DNA from: Amoebophrya sp. A120
Lineage: Eukaryota > Sar > Dinophyceae > Syndiniales > Amoebophryaceae
Assembly: GCA_905178155.1 (NCBI GenBank)
Contig: CAJINV010000001.1
Location: 4,013,329 to 4,077,328 of the forward strand
Length of the DNA stretch: 64,000 nucleotides
Reading direction: 5' to 3'
The first letter of the stretch is position 1. Every line of letters begins with the position of its first letter. Under the pieces are notes generated by a model, which did no database searches, had not been told where the DNA came from, and saw nothing but the letters and a program-made list of their open reading frames with translations. Shown piece after piece: positions 21,401 to 34,535 of the stretch. The position numbers and the translations under genes are program-made.

Positions 21401-24400
21401 TTGAAGTTGATCTTTTTTTCAAAAAAAAAGATCACGAGAGCGTTGAAGTTGATCTTCATTTGACATAGTCAAAACAAAAATCCTAAAACAGCCGACACGC
21501 GCGATGCATACGCAGCACCACCAACAATCGCCGTCCTCTCCCCGACATAACTTTTTGGCACCGCCGACCGCCGGGCAATCTCCTCTGAAGAGCAGTCTTC
21601 CTGAAACCAGCAGAGACCCAGAGCTGTATGCGTCGTCCATCTCCGCGACGGCCGACCAACAACTACCGCACCATCGCGCACCAGACGGGCTCGGGGCCTC
21701 GGGGGTGGAGAGCCTTACTACTTCCTTTGACAGAATTCGGCTCCCCTACGAGGTGGAGGGAAACGAAGAGGTGGAGGAAAACATGGAGCGCATCGAGAGT
21801 GTGATCAACAAGGTCGCGGCTAACACGAGGCGGGCCAAGCTGCCGATCCAACTACCGCTGAACACGTTGCACCTCACGCCCCGAATCGTGGACTTGAGCA
21901 CCCTGGCCGCGGCCAGCAGTGCGCGGACCGGGTCGCCCCCAATCACCGCACGGGCCGAGGGGGAGGGAATCCCCCCTCCCATGAACAGCAGCAAAGACAA
22001 GCAGCTACCCTTCGAAACACCACGAGAAATGGACACTCCGCGTTCGCCGAGAGCGGTGGTCGGTTCTTTGGCTTCAAGGGTAAAGCGCATGAGCAAACCC
22101 CTAACGACGAAGCAGTATGAACAGCCTACAGAGGCTCCGGAATTCATCGAGGAACTACTGTATAAATGATTTACATTTTCTATTTTGTTGTCGTCTCTGT
22201 AGCTGTCCACTCACTGTGCTGCTTTTCAATCTGAAGTCTTCAGATTCAGAAGAATTTGTATTTGAAACTTCTTGTCTATATATGATGCAGCATCACCAAA
22301 AGTTTTATCTATCACACAACAGCGAACCAAGCCAGCTTCGTTTGTGTTCGAATCCGCCGTCCGTGGGGGCGAGCAAGAAGTCGATGGATGTTCCGGAGGA
22401 CGAGAAGATCAACCCCTGGTACACTCCGGGGGAGTACGAGCAAAATAACGGGAGCAAGTTCTCCATGAACGTGATTGGCGCGGCGGAAGATCAAGAACAG
22501 AGTCAGAACGTCGACCCCATGGTAGAGGTTTCGAAGACCATCGGCAGGATGCAGCAAATGACGAGTTTGCCGCCCCGAAACCTCCCAAAGGGAACTCTCC
22601 GGGAACACCAGAGCCGGTCGTTTTTCGACCGAATTCCGAAAACCCCCCGGGACGGCAAGATGCAGATGCCGGCACCGCTGGTGTGTCCCGCGGGCGCGCA
22701 GATCGACGAGGAGCGGCTGGCCATGGCTCCCCAGCTGTCGATGAGTGCTATGCCGCCCATCCGAGCAGATTTGAACTTCGTCGACGTGGAAAATTTCATG
22801 CAGAACGCGACCCTGACGGCGGACGACATTGACCTCTGCCCCATGCCCCCACCGGAACTGGTCGAGGAGTTCCAGACCCCGCGGCCGAATGTCGGTCCCC
22901 CGATGCCCATGCCGTTTGACGGCATGGTGGGCACCGGCGAGTACGTCCAGGCCGACCCGGAGGCGGAGAAGCGCGAGTTCCTGGAGAAATACGACATGTG
23001 CCCGCAGAAGGTGGTCGCGCCAATCGCCACGGTGAAGCTGGACATGGAGTCCTTCCAGAAGAAGTCGCTCACCGCCAGTTTGGCCACCGGGGGACGGGCA
23101 CTGGAGCACTGCCAGAAATTTTTCGTCACGGACGCGAGTGCTGCGCTCGTGGAAAAGAACCTGACCGACTCCCCACGTGGCGTGTTAGCGTCGCCACGCG
23201 GAGTCGCTGGTCTGTTCGCCACCACCACATCAGGAGCCTCGGCGGACCGCGACAACCTCCGCGGCAAGATGAAGTCTGGACGCAGTAGAGGTGGGGGTAC
23301 AACTTCTAACGCGGGAAACTTAAGCGCGAGAGGTGGGCCTGCAAGTAGTGTACCTGGAGGTGGGAGAAATAGACCGGCCTCGAAGACGCTGCAGCGTGGC
23401 ACCTCGTCCGGAGCTGCAGTGAATATTAACAATCGAATCGCTACGCCAAGCTCCAAAACAAGCGCGAAAGGAGCGAGCACCACTGGCACTAGAGCGGGAA
23501 GCAAACTAGGCAAAGCCGCCCTAGCGCCGCCAAGTGCGGATGGCGCTGAGGCCGCGGAGCAAAAGAACACACAGAGCGACAGAGTCATGAACACCATCGA
23601 TCCGACTACATCAAGCACAACAACTGGAGCAATTGCCAGTACAAATAAAGCTCCGACAGAACAACAACCGCAGCGACCGAAAGCACTGCCGATGTTCAAC
23701 ATGGTTCCGAACACGCAGACCGTGCGCGCACTGATGACCCCGAGACCAGCACCGCCATTGACGAACAAGTCTGGCGCTGGAAGGCAGTCGCAGTCCGGCA
23801 ACTTGAGCAGCGGGAGTGCGAGCGGTTCCGGGCCGGAACGACAGAGGTCAGCTTCCTCCTCTTCCAGCCGACAGGGGGCGCCGGCCTTTGGATTGCAGAT
23901 GGTATCGCTTTTCCCGCCAAGAAAAAGTGTGACCGGCGCGAACAGAGAAGACGCTGTTCGTCCGGAGATGCGTGCACCCACACCGAAACCGCCGGCCCCA
24001 CAGTTGCAGCCCCCTCCGGAGATGATCCTGCAGGAACAAAGAGCGATGCAAGAGCCGCAGCCGCTGCCCGGCGTTTTGATCCAGCCCATGAGCGTGCAGG
24101 ACTTGCAACGCAACACCATGCTGAAGCCGGGGGATCGAAACTTTTCCAGAAACAAGATCGTCGTGCAAGAACCGTTCTCAATGCCCCAGAGCAACGCCGC
24201 CGTGATGGTGGAAAGCGGAATAAAGGCCGCACAGGTGGTTGCCGCTCAACAGCAAGAGGAGCAACAGGCAGCACAGTTGAACAACAACACGACCCGAACG
24301 ACGGAACGAAGGCAGCACCACGGGCATACGCACTCCACGAGGATAAAGGAACGCGAGCCGCACGGCCAGAAAAGACGGTCATCCAGTCGCGGTCAGCATT

Positions 24401-25869
24401 ACCGGCATCATTCGAAATCCAGGCACTCTAGTAAAACCACCGAGGATCCCAACCCGGAAGACCGAGAGCTGTCAATCCCTCAGCCTGCGGTCGATTGGCG
24501 AAATCCAAGTATCGTCTGCAAAACCGGACTGCCGACGGATTGGGCGGCGTCTAGCCGGGAGCAGTTTCGCAACACTATGCAGAACAAAGTAGCGCAGATA
24601 GCCGATAGTCTCGCGCCGAAGCTAGTTTCCACGGTTGTCTTCAGTCCCCGGCTGAAAGAAAAGGAACAAAACAAGACAAAAAAGGAAACATCAAGTAAGC
24701 GCGGAAACAGCCCGACGACCGGAGGAGTGCTTAGTAGCGACGGCGGCGGGGGTAAAAACACCTCCGGGTCCTCCAGCTCGCGGCCCGGGACTAAAACCAC
24801 AGCCAAAAAGAGACCGAGTACTTCATCTACTACAACTGCCGCGCAAAAACGATTACCCGCAAGCAATTCCACAACAGGCCCCGATCTTAACGACGAACTT
24901 GCAGCAAGGGAAGGTGCTGCTGTAGCACCAGCAGTAGAGATGAATTACGCAGCATCCACCTCCACACCAGGGGCTGTGCAAATGCAAAACAAGAGCAACA
25001 CCGAGGCAGCCGCTGTTTCGCCCCTTTTACTCGACGAAGCCGTCGCCGCCGAGGTGGAAGAGTCTCTGGAGCAGAGCCGGGCGAGCAGCAAAAACAAGAT
25101 CCAGGCCGTCCTGTTCACCCCTAGATCCCGCGGTCAACCACCCGAGCAGCAGCGCGCCGGCAGCCACCAGATGGCGCTTTTGCGGTCCCAGTCCTCGAAC
25201 ACGCAGAGCCAAACTAGTACATCGAGAGATACCACCAGCAGTAACACTAGAACAACCCCCTTGAAAAAAGCAGCGACTGTGTCCCTAGCTGGCACAACTC
25301 CTGATGAACAACGTAGTGGCAAGGTGGTTCACACAAAAGCAGCGCTGTACAGCAGGAAAGTGAAAGCTACTTCATCTGGGGATGCTGGTGGTCGTTCACG
25401 GTCATCAGCGGGGTACAGTCCCGTCAGCCGGCAGTCTTCCACTTCTGTGCTCCCGTCCTCTTCTCGGGGCGGCGGTACCACACCCCTGGTCGTGGAATAC
25501 TCCTCCGCCATGACGTCGCGCGCGCGGACGCCCACTCCGCCAAAGAGGACGCGATCCCGGGGCGGTGGAAGTAGTACATCGCCGAAGGCGGGAGCACGAA
25601 GTCGAAGCCGATCTGGGTCGAAGAATAGCCGTAGCCCACCACCGACCGGTAGGCCGTCCACCGCGGGGAACCCTCAGCTCAGGATTCTGCGGGAACGCCA
25701 ACAAGACAAAATCGCGGGAGAAGCCGCCGCGAAGAAGGCCGCAGAGAGAAAAGCTAGGATTCAGGCCAGACAAAGCAGCAGAGGACCGGGTGCTGCTGCC
25801 GGAGGTGCTACCGCAACTCCCGATCGATTTACCTCGCCGGCGTTAGCTGATCCGCTACATAGATACTGA
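18430..25869 (+). CDS. Very large low-complexity protein, 2348 aa
   Basis: Three exons agree in phase: 18430-21261, about 21492-22159 and 22323-25869. The N-terminal 350 residues are acidic and rich in Ser, Asn and Gln. Residues about 850-885 form a charged coiled coil (EAAKKKEIEDQLRKQREEE). Short ordered-looking segments include KMPDVLGYNVQSILAGRDASEFFSP (read in two parts), INPWYTPGEYEQNNGSKFSM and the block from EEFQTPRPNVGPPMPMPF to EFLEKYDMCPQKV. Long Ser/Thr/Arg/Ala tracts dominate the C-terminal 700 residues, with many S/T-P sites. It has no catalytic domain and no membrane segment. The exon 3 join (phase 2 to 1 nt) is the least certain. A disordered scaffold is the most that can be inferred. 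Confidence 0.75.
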
Positions 25870-27382
25870 GCAGCTCCTCAAACATTTCAAGTTTTTTTTT
25901 CACATCGAATTCTCCTCGCAATTCTAGCCTACCCACACCTACTAGTAGTTGACATAAATAAGAAAGAAAAATCCCCCATGATCATGAGCAAGAGATTTGC
26001 GCTGGATCGCAAGCATGCTAGTGGTCACAGTATTCATTTTCTTTTTCATTTATCCACATGATCTTCCAAATAGCCTGGGTAGCACATCCTGCACACTCCT
26101 GCTCCGAGTTTTTTTTTACATGTCTTATGTCATAGAGCATGCAAGAAAGACATCAACGTAATTATTTCATCAACATTTTTCGTTGCTTAACAATATTCAA
26201 CGTGTCATAGATACAAATCGCATTCGCTGGCCACGATCCATCGATCGCGATCCAGGCCTCATCTATGTCCTTCATTTTTCAATTGTCACTATCATGAATC
26301 ATTTGTCATACGTCTAAAGGAGGGTGCTATCAGCCTCTACGTCTACTTTCTGATTCCATTCATACATTTCCTACGATATGTACTGAATTTCGCCAGAGCA
26401 CCACGAGACAGATGGTGAGTGCCTGAGGTTTTGGTTGTTGAAGACATTCCTGGATATGGTTTTCATTGCCTTCTGATGTACAAATTTTGGAAGACGCAAA
26501 TTTACCATAGCCATCCGTTCATATTGATATCACTCGAACGTGTTGCAAAATTCAACAGCCCCCTACACGAGAGGCTGCAAGATGCAGATGTTCAGAGGCC
26601 CACTGGTAGTAGTAGGCCGCAAAATCGTAATCCAGACTTTGTGCTGTACTAGATGTGGTTGTACAAAGAGCTATGTAGTTGGCTCTACCTGCTCAGCTGT
26701 CCTCGCGTCACCAAAGTTCAGGCTGTCCCAACAGAAAAAATAGAAATTTGGAAGTTAGCGCTCAGCTTTAATCCGTAGTCGCTCCTCCTCAATTACGAAT
26801 TGGCATAGGTAGCCGGGTCCCACAACCGCGATCGAACTTGAAAAATCTGCCCGATCTGGTTGTATAAGTTTTTGTTGATCTTCTATCTTCATCTCCATTA
26901 CAGCAGCCTTTGCCATACTCACCACGAACACTTATCATTTTTTCGTAGTACAACTCAGCAACACCATCACCAAGCACTGTAGAAATAATACGCCATCTCA
27001 AAAACGAAACCGAAACGCGGTTTCCAGTCCTCAGTGTTTCGTCTATTTTTACCCGACGCGAGTAATGAAGTAACAGTAAGTAGAAGTACCCTGCCAGTGA
27101 TACCAGCAAGTACAACAAGTAGTTTTACAATCTCAATCAAACGACCCACCAAGATGTTGGCAAGCAAGATGGTCGAACGGGTCCGTGCATCGCGCCGGTG
27201 TGAAAGTTTCTTGCCTTTTCTCCAATAAACCGAGGAGTGGGGGCTTACATTATTAGCAGTCGTTTTTGTCCGCCGGAGGGACCGCGCAGCGACCGCGAAC
27301 GAGGAAAAGAACGACTTTCTCCAGCTCTTTCTAGAACAATAAATACCCACGACGGCCCCCCCGCGGCAACGACGAACGACAA
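25870..27382. other. Intergenic, 1.5 kb; no gene recognised
   Basis: AT-rich with T runs and short open frames only. The last 150 bp before the next ATG are more GC-rich and probably contain the leader. No repeat or RNA gene seen. Confidence 0.5.
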
Positions 27383-30300
27383 ATGGGACGCGATCTGGAT
27401 AAATCCCTAGAGGAGTTGATCGACTCAGGCTCAAAAAAGAATGTCACCCTCCGCCCTAACCACAGCCAGACCGGAAGTAACACTGCCTACCCGCCCCCGC
27501 AGAACAATAACAGCTATCATGGAAACAACAACTACAGCAACAAGAACTATGGCGGCAAGAATGGGGGCGGTGTTGGAGGGTGGAACGGGGGCAGCGGGAA
27601 GAGCAATTGGAGTAACAACAGCGACCATTACGACCTGGCCTACGGGCAACCGCCAAACGCTGGCCCGCCACTGATGCAGCACCACCCGCCAGGAGCAGGC
27701 GGGGGAGCACCATGGCAACACGGCGGCCACCACCAGCCACCCCCTGCGTACTACCCACCGCAGGGCGGTCCGGGTGGGCCACCGCCCATGCAGGGCGGCG
27801 GGAAAGGTACTGGAAGATCTAATAGTCGTGTTATGAATATGATTAGATTTTTGTTTGAAAAATATGTACCAAAGCTTCGTCTACTTCTTCATCTTCTACC
27901 GAGAACGCCGTGGAGCTGTGTAGGATATTAGGCATCACTGAATCAGAATGACCATGACGATAGACTATCAAGAAAGGCTTTCAACAAAAATCTGAGAAGC
28001 GACATTGAACGACATCAACGATAATTGAATTTTCTAAACGTAAACCAAAATAGGCAACGGCTGGAGTGGTCCACCTGTCGGCGGCGTTGCTAAGCCGTTC
28101 GATAAGCGAAACCAAGCCGGTCCGTGGGGAAACGTAAAAGGAGGCATGAAAGACGCCGGTGGAATGAAAGGCCGCAAGTGGGGCGGGCACTCGCAACCGC
28201 TTGACGAAAAGGCTGCTAGGATGACCAAGATACAATTCAACAAATCCGGCGACCTCTGTGTGAAATTGTACTACTTTATCATCAGCTACTTCTGCAGTTC
28301 GTTTCTTTTTTTTTTCTCAACAAGTGAAGCTCTTGGTCACGCACCTTGCGGAAGCGGAGTGGGGAGGTCTCCCGCCTCCACGCCGGAACCAGTATGTTGA
28401 TATTTAGTAATGGCGTTTCCTAGTAATCGAATCCATTTACATTTTCGCAGGTATTGCTATTCCCGTTTCCCACCAAAACTACTAAATCTCTGCAGGTATG
28501 AAACCGATGTGTGTATTTTTCGCAAGAACCTTGCCACGTCCAAGTGTGCCAGCGTGGAGATTAACAGTGGCGGCTTCCACACGCCGGAAACGAAGGCCAT
28601 CATTCGCGAGTGCCTCCATGCCGTCGACCTGAAGATCCGGCACACGAAGAGGAGATCCGTGGTTCTGAAAGAGAATCCGAACAACAGCAAAACACCAAAG
28701 AATGACGCCAATTTATCCCCGACGACCGAAGAGGACGACAAAACGCAGAATGAAAGTGGCGAGAACAACGAGATGAATACAGCGAAAACTTCTTCGCTAG
28801 TGATCGATGGAAACGCCAGCGTCGACGCCGAAGGAGCGGCTGCTCCGGTGGTGAAGAAGCGACCACGGCTATCCTGTGTAAAAACGTCCCCACACCAGAA
28901 TTGTAATGCAGATTTGCAAACAAGACAGGAAGACTTGTAACGCGCATCCCCATGAGAGCCATTTCCAATCGCGTTTTGGAATTTGTGATGCTGTGAACAG
29001 GATGAGGAGATGAATCTGTGACGCGGCTGCACTTCCTAACCTGCACTACACTGCGGAGTGCAACTTGTCATGCGTGACTCACAAAACTCCTAGGTTTGTG
29101 TTGCAAAATCCCCTTCCTGACTCTGGTGTGGGTACGTTTTTACTCAGGATAGCGGCCCGTCGCGGGGCCAGACGATTTGGACTTCGCCGAGGAGGACGAC
29201 GATATACTGGCCGAATCCGACGAACACGAGGAAGAAAATCAAAATGCAGCTGCAGAAATAAATGCCGCCGACCCCGAGCACCAGGAAGGAGATGCTGAAA
29301 ACGAAGAAAACAAAGAAGCCGGAGACGACGAGGAGCAGGCGGCGGCAGAGCCAAATCCCAACGAGGCTTCCGGCAAGGAAAAGGAGGGTGAGGCGCCAGC
29401 GATGAGTGGGGAAGATAAGGAATCCAGGAGAAATTTCTTGGTGGAGCGGCTTGCGATGCTGAAGAAGAAAAAAGCGGAGCAGAATCAAAAACAAAAAGCT
29501 GCTACGCTGGTATATTCTTTTTGAAGTTAGAGGCCTTGTTCTGTTCTCAAAAAATAGTTTGCTGTTGGTGCAACTGATTCAAACTCTTTGTAGCAGTCAC
29601 GCACAGGTCATGCGAGGATATGCATTATGCAGGTGTCACGCGAGGTCGCAGATTTTTTCCGTATGCGATTATGGACGAAGATCATGAAGAACGTATACAA
29701 AAACCAATGCACCAGAATTACAAAACACGCAGGCACATGATGTTAAAGTTGAAATGAACTGTGACTCAGATAAAATCCGGACAAGTGGTTGCCAGCAGTT
29801 CTGTTGCGAAGAAGAAAGGGCCCCCGTGTCCGTGGACCGTTTACGGGAGAAACGTATCCTGTGCAAAAGTATCGTACTCGTAGTAATCGCAGTCATGGTG
29901 CACTACAAATCTTTTTCTTAAGGCAAATCCGCATTACAAATTCCATTTCTAATGCTAAGGAGATTTGTATTGCGATTTATAGTATAAATCGCAATACAAA
30001 TGTAGGCAAGGGAGTGAAACTTCGAAGGGAGTCAAGGGAGCCAAGGGAGGAAGATAAAATTTGTACAAATTGTCTCCCCTTAAATCATCGCCAAAATGCT
30101 GCATGCTATGGGCGCGCTTACCGGTCGCCGGCTTGCGCCCTGCTGCCCCCCCCCCCCGCTGCGGCCCCAGGTTTGTCCGCGCTTAGGCATTGGCTCGCTG
30201 CCGAAGGCCCTGGTCTCTTGAAGAAGGTGAGGGCTTCTAGAGTCGCCCCCGTCATCAACAGGAGTCGCCGGGGTGGCCTGGCCTCTGCCTGGCAACAAAG

Positions 30301-33300
30301 AGCGTGGAGCCGAAGGAACGCGTAAACTGCTGCCGTGACCATGTCGAGTTTCCGTCGTCCGGGGGAAGTCGCGGCAGCCACTTAAGCAATTTGCTTGTCG
30401 AGATCTTTCAGGCGAGGTTCTGCGTGACCAGATTCAACGTCATGCGTTGCCGAGCAGGGAATACGAAGTGGAAATGTTGAAGCGGCCACTTCGACTTTCT
30501 CCAATCGGGAAAGAGTTGCAGTGGCCGTCGGAACGCGCAGCAAGTTTGAAGCTCACACGCGTAGCATATGCAGCCTGCTTCGCGCTGATGCTACTTCGCA
30601 ACATTCCCACACGCGGGCGCATGTCTTACATGTTGCACGCGCCTCGCTGCGCGCGCGCAGCGCGCGGCCTGAAAAATTTTTGTTGTGTGCGCACAGGCGT
30701 CGATCCGCGCGCGCGCAGCGCGCGCCGCGAAAAATTTTTGCTATATGCCGATCGCATTGGCGCGCACGACTGCTTTGTTTTTTATCGTACTCCCTTGGCT
30801 CCCTTGGAAAGTTGCGCTGTACTCCCTTGGCTGGCGCCAGACACTAATAAACCTATTATACTAGTGCGATACTTTTGCAATGCATAAAACGCCGCGGGCG
30901 AACATTTCGAAATCGAGTGCTACGACGGAATCGTACTGCAAACTGTTGCTGTGCTTTTCCTATTTGCCCCAGTTCCTTGACAAAAGTAAAAAAGTAGAGC
31001 AGTATTGGATTCTTCCAGCTACAGTTTCCAGCGCATATCCATATCCGTTTCGAAGTCTTGCTGCAGCAAATAACATATAACAAGTTCTATGATGCATACT
31101 TTACTTACTACAGGTCATCTCACTCCCCAACGCTCTGACGGTGCTTGGAAAGCTGAAAGGCAAACTGATGGACCGCATGCGGTTCTTACGCAACGAACAA
31201 CCGCTCTATCCGCAGCGCGGCATGCACCACGGCGGTCCACCAGGAGCACCAGGTGCCCCCCCGCACGGCGGACCACCTCCACCAGGGATGCATCACATGC
31301 ACCCGCAGCAACCCGCACCTCCGGGTGCTGGGGTTCAACCGAGCAACCTCCCACCCGGAGTGCAGCCAGGACAGGTGATCTACCAAATTCCCCACGGCGC
31401 GGCTCCGCCACCGAATCTGCCACCGGGATCCGTCGTTCAGTACTTACCACCGGGACAAGTAGTACACGCACCGGGAGGACCGGCGCAAGCACAGTATCTA
31501 CTAATGATTTTATTCTATCAGTACAACTCTAGCGCCGCGAGCGCCATCACTACAGGATGAAGCGAGCAGGAGCTCTGGACTACTTTTTTTATTTTTCATC
31601 ACTCGGCATATGCTTACGATTACTATAGCCTTCGGTTGGAAATCTTGTTCAGAAGGCGTGTGATATAACTAGCGGCACCTCGAGGAGGTGCGATCGAGGA
31701 GTTGTCCTAAGGCTAGAATAAAGTCGCGGAGGATCATGGCAATACGTCATGGCAATCAAATTTATTGTGTTTATCATTTTTTCATTACCGAATTTTATGT
31801 GGTCCAATTCCCATGATGATATAACTGATATAACGGAAATTAAAAATTTTCGCCCATGGGAGGGCACCGCGCGAGGCCCATCGTTGCCGTGGTCTGTCTG
31901 CCCGGGGATTCGTCGGCATAGCGTAAACCCCTCGGCCGTTCTGCGCAATGCCTCCGCAGCGGCTGGTCGACTCAGCGTCATGAAATTCGCGAGAGATGGC
32001 ACGGCCAAAGACCTGCCCGCGGTTCTCTCTGAAGCCTTTCGGCTTGACCGCGCCGGTGCGGCGGCGCTCTGTAACTGCAACCAAGGGCGCTGCGTAATTT
32101 TCGAAGCGCCCGCCGAGCGACGTTGTAGAAGTAGCAGCCCCGGCTTGGCGATATCGGTCGTGAACGCCGGCGGCCTCACCGGCTGGGAAAGCCGGCGCCT
32201 CCCCGCGGGCCCCGCTACGATCTCGTATTGGGACGACGCGAGAACGGTCGATATCAAAGCGATCGATGTCGCATGATCTCCACCTGATCTCCCCCGCGAT
32301 CTCGTTGATTTCGTGCCCAATGTCGCTGATCTCGCGGACGGAAATTCATGATCTCCCGCCTGATCTCCCCCGCGATCTCGCTGATCTCGTGCCCGATCTC
32401 GTTGATCTCGCGGGCGGAAATTCATTCTACAGCGAAAATGGGAAGGAATTTTCGACCTGCGGGCGCTGGCCAGTAAGATCAATTTTGGCCGTGAGTTATA
32501 TCGCAGCGAGATCGGCGGGAGGGGGTGCGAGATCGGCCGGAGATCGCCGCGAGATCGGCCGGTGATCGGCACGAGATCAGCGAGATCGGGAGTCCGCTTT
32601 CGTGGATCTCGCTATGGTGCCGGGACGAGGTTGGGGGCTCTTGCTCGTAAGATCAGGAGCCCCCGATCCTGCCAGCTTATTTATCTGTGCCCGCGCTCTG
32701 AGTGAGCGCGGGTTCGAAGCTGGGTCACGACTTCGGGCTTCGGGGGCACCATGACCGAGAGCGCCGAGTGTTGTTCCGATTGGTTGCGGCTGCGTGAGAA
32801 GTTTTGTGAGCTTCTGGCGCGGGTGTGGCACTGTGTGGCGCTGCTGGGGGCCCGGCCCCTGTGAATTTGCGTGCGCACCTGTGACCAACAGAAAGTGGTC
32901 GAGCGTCGCACTTGTACCACTGCGACGGACGCATCCACTTCGGCGCACTATGTCAAGGCGCGAGGAAAGCAGCGCTAGAACCTGCCTACGCGCTTGGTCA
33001 CATTTGCGCGAACCCGGGGCGCGAAATTTTTAAAATCGGTTACATGCGTAAGATCATCTTGGGAACTTGGACCACTTGACGAATTATCCGAAACTAAACA
33101 AACAGGATCGTCCACGTTCTACCAGCGGGAAGTCCTTCGGGCCACCACGCGCAAAATCATGCTGGCAGCAATTCAGACAATGAGGATCTGAAATGGGGCC
33201 GCGCAGCGCAAGGCGGCACGAGCGGCGGTGGCGCCATCCGGCTGGTTTCCGCAGCCGAGAAGCAGCAACGAGACAACCGCCCACAGTATAACCAAGTGCA

Positions 33301-33805
33301 GCAGGTAGTTTCAAGTTCCAGTCACGGCGGCGTCACACTTGTGTCTAGTAGCGGGTCCCGCGGGCCGCCGACAATAGGCGCCACCGGGGAGACGCCGCAG
33401 TTTCGCATCGTGAAAACTGCCAACGGCGTGATCACGGAGCCAATTCTTCCTGGAGAAGCAGATTACCAAAACGCTTCCAACAAGCGGCCACGCGCGCCCT
33501 CATCCGGTCACCTCCAGGCAGGTGGTGTAGTGCTGCAGCAGTCACCCGCGCGGCGAAGGGAACGGGAAGAGCGCGAAGAGCGCGAAATTCGAGAGCGGGA
33601 CCGAGAACGGGCTCGCGCGGAGAAGAAAAAGAAAAAAAACCACACGGACGAGGAACCCTCCAGGAAAACGAAGGAAAGGCGGAAAGACAAGGACCGCACT
33701 GCGACGTCTGCTGGACCACCGCCCACCATCGTCGCCGCAGCTGCTGCGCCCGGCACCGTCTGGATGCCGGCTGCGGATCCAAACTTCGTCCCTCAGTTTC
33801 AATAA
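27383..33805 (+). CDS. Unknown Gly/Pro-rich, basic-tailed protein, 875 aa, nine exons
   Basis: Exons 27383-27806, 28054-28257, 28325-28391, 28496-28869, 29157-29509, 29770-29854, 30892-30932, 31114-31493 and 33106-33805 keep one frame. That chain is strong evidence for a single gene. The N-terminal GRDLDKSLEELI resembles the UAP56-binding motif of mRNA export adaptors, followed by an Asn/Gly-rich tract. Residues about 210-330 look ordered (MTKIQFNKSGDL, KLLVTHLAEAEWGGL, SVEINSGGFHTPETKAIIRE). Then come an acidic Glu-rich stretch, HFEIECYDGIVISLPNALTV, a Pro/Gly tract and a basic RE/KK-rich tail. I infer a nuclear RNA-associated role only weakly. Two introns are introners, and the last intron carries a large foldback element. 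Confidence 0.75.
28870..29151 (+). mobile_element. Introner, family B, near-TSD (A/G)CGGC
   Basis: It starts TATCCTGTGTAAAAACGTCC and ends GGTACGTTTTTACTCAGGATA. The inner arms pair CCACACCAGA with TCTGGTGTGG. The flanks are ACGGC and GCGGC, one mismatch. Excision gives CGA CCA CGG CCC GTC in the 27383 gene. The family differs from A beyond the first ten bases but shares the TATCCTGTG start. Confidence 0.85.
29855..30886 (+). mobile_element. Long introner, family A, with different cargo; TSD AAACG
   Basis: The ends are TATCCTGTGCAAAAGTATCG and CGATACTTTTGCAATGCATA, flanked by perfect AAACG (29850-29854 and 30887-30891). The cargo (about 29990-30860) is not the one at 11120. It is bounded by GGAGTCAAGGGAGCCAAGGG and its mirror CTCCCTTGGCTCCCTTGG and contains GC-rich, C-run and GCGCGCGCAGCGCGCG segments. 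Excision joins GGG AGA AAC G to CC GCG GGC in the 27383 gene. Confidence 0.88.
31788..33090. mobile_element. Foldback/TIR element of about 1.3 kb in an intron
   Basis: Imperfect inverted repeats of about 70 bp pair TATGTGGTCCAATTCCCATG near 31797 with GGGAACTTGGACCACTTGAC near 33061. Inside, GATCTCGCTGATCTCG-type repeats at 32270-32420 are mirrored by CGAGATCAGCGAGATCGG at 32500-32590, so much of it could fold on itself. It lies in the intron 31494-33105, which has a GT donor and AG acceptor. I could not define a target duplication. Confidence 0.6.
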
Positions 33806-34535
33806 AACGAGGTTCGCGAAGAGATGTTGAAGTGACTCATACTAGAAACATTCACTCAGCATCTTCCGCTTGTCTAGGTAATTAGATCTGCAGGAGCTTT
33901 ATTTTTCCCAGACATCGACATACGACCACGACGACGATCGAAGATGATAAAGTCCACGCTTTTTGCAGCTCGCTGTGGTCAATCCTGAACTTTTTCAAAG
34001 ATTCAACCCAACTTAAGCATCTGACTTACTAACTTGTCTAGGGGCCACAGCTTCTTGTTGCCGGGCAACTGCCTGTTCTCGTACATTCCTACCGACGTCG
34101 CTAGTGCTCCAGTTGAGAGGTAGTTCCCCTCGTTCTTCTTTCGTTTTTACTGCGTCTTCTTTGCTGGTGGTTCCACGACTATTAACCGAGGGGTGCTTTG
34201 TTGACCGCTTTGCTTCACCAGCATTTGAAAGCAATTATCCGGGTGGATGTATTGAGAGTGAGGGCCTTTCTTCATCAAATCCTAAAGTAAAAAAGACGAC
34301 GCATGTTGCGAGCCTATATCGCTGAAAGACGGTGGTCTGTTGAGTATGATTCATGCGTGCTTTATGAAGACGAGGTCGAGGTGGAGTTGCTCGCTTAATT
34401 AAACTTCTTTCGTCAATGAATATTGTTGTGGTCAGCGTCAGGCGAAGGAACGCGTGAAGCAGAGATATTCGCAAGTGTCACAGTCACAAGGAAACGAAGA
34501 GGAGCGCAAAAATCGAAATCCTAGTAGTTGAGATC
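33806..34535. other. Intergenic; no gene recognised
   Basis: A 730-bp spacer before the small RIIa-like gene. No element or gene is recognisable. Confidence 0.5.

Noticed and set aside
29789-30325. A 178-codon frame starting just before the long introner at 29855
   Set aside because: It reads straight into introner cargo. The overlapping frame with an exon start at 29770 keeps phase with both neighbouring exons and gives the better sequence (GEHFEIECYDGIVISLP).
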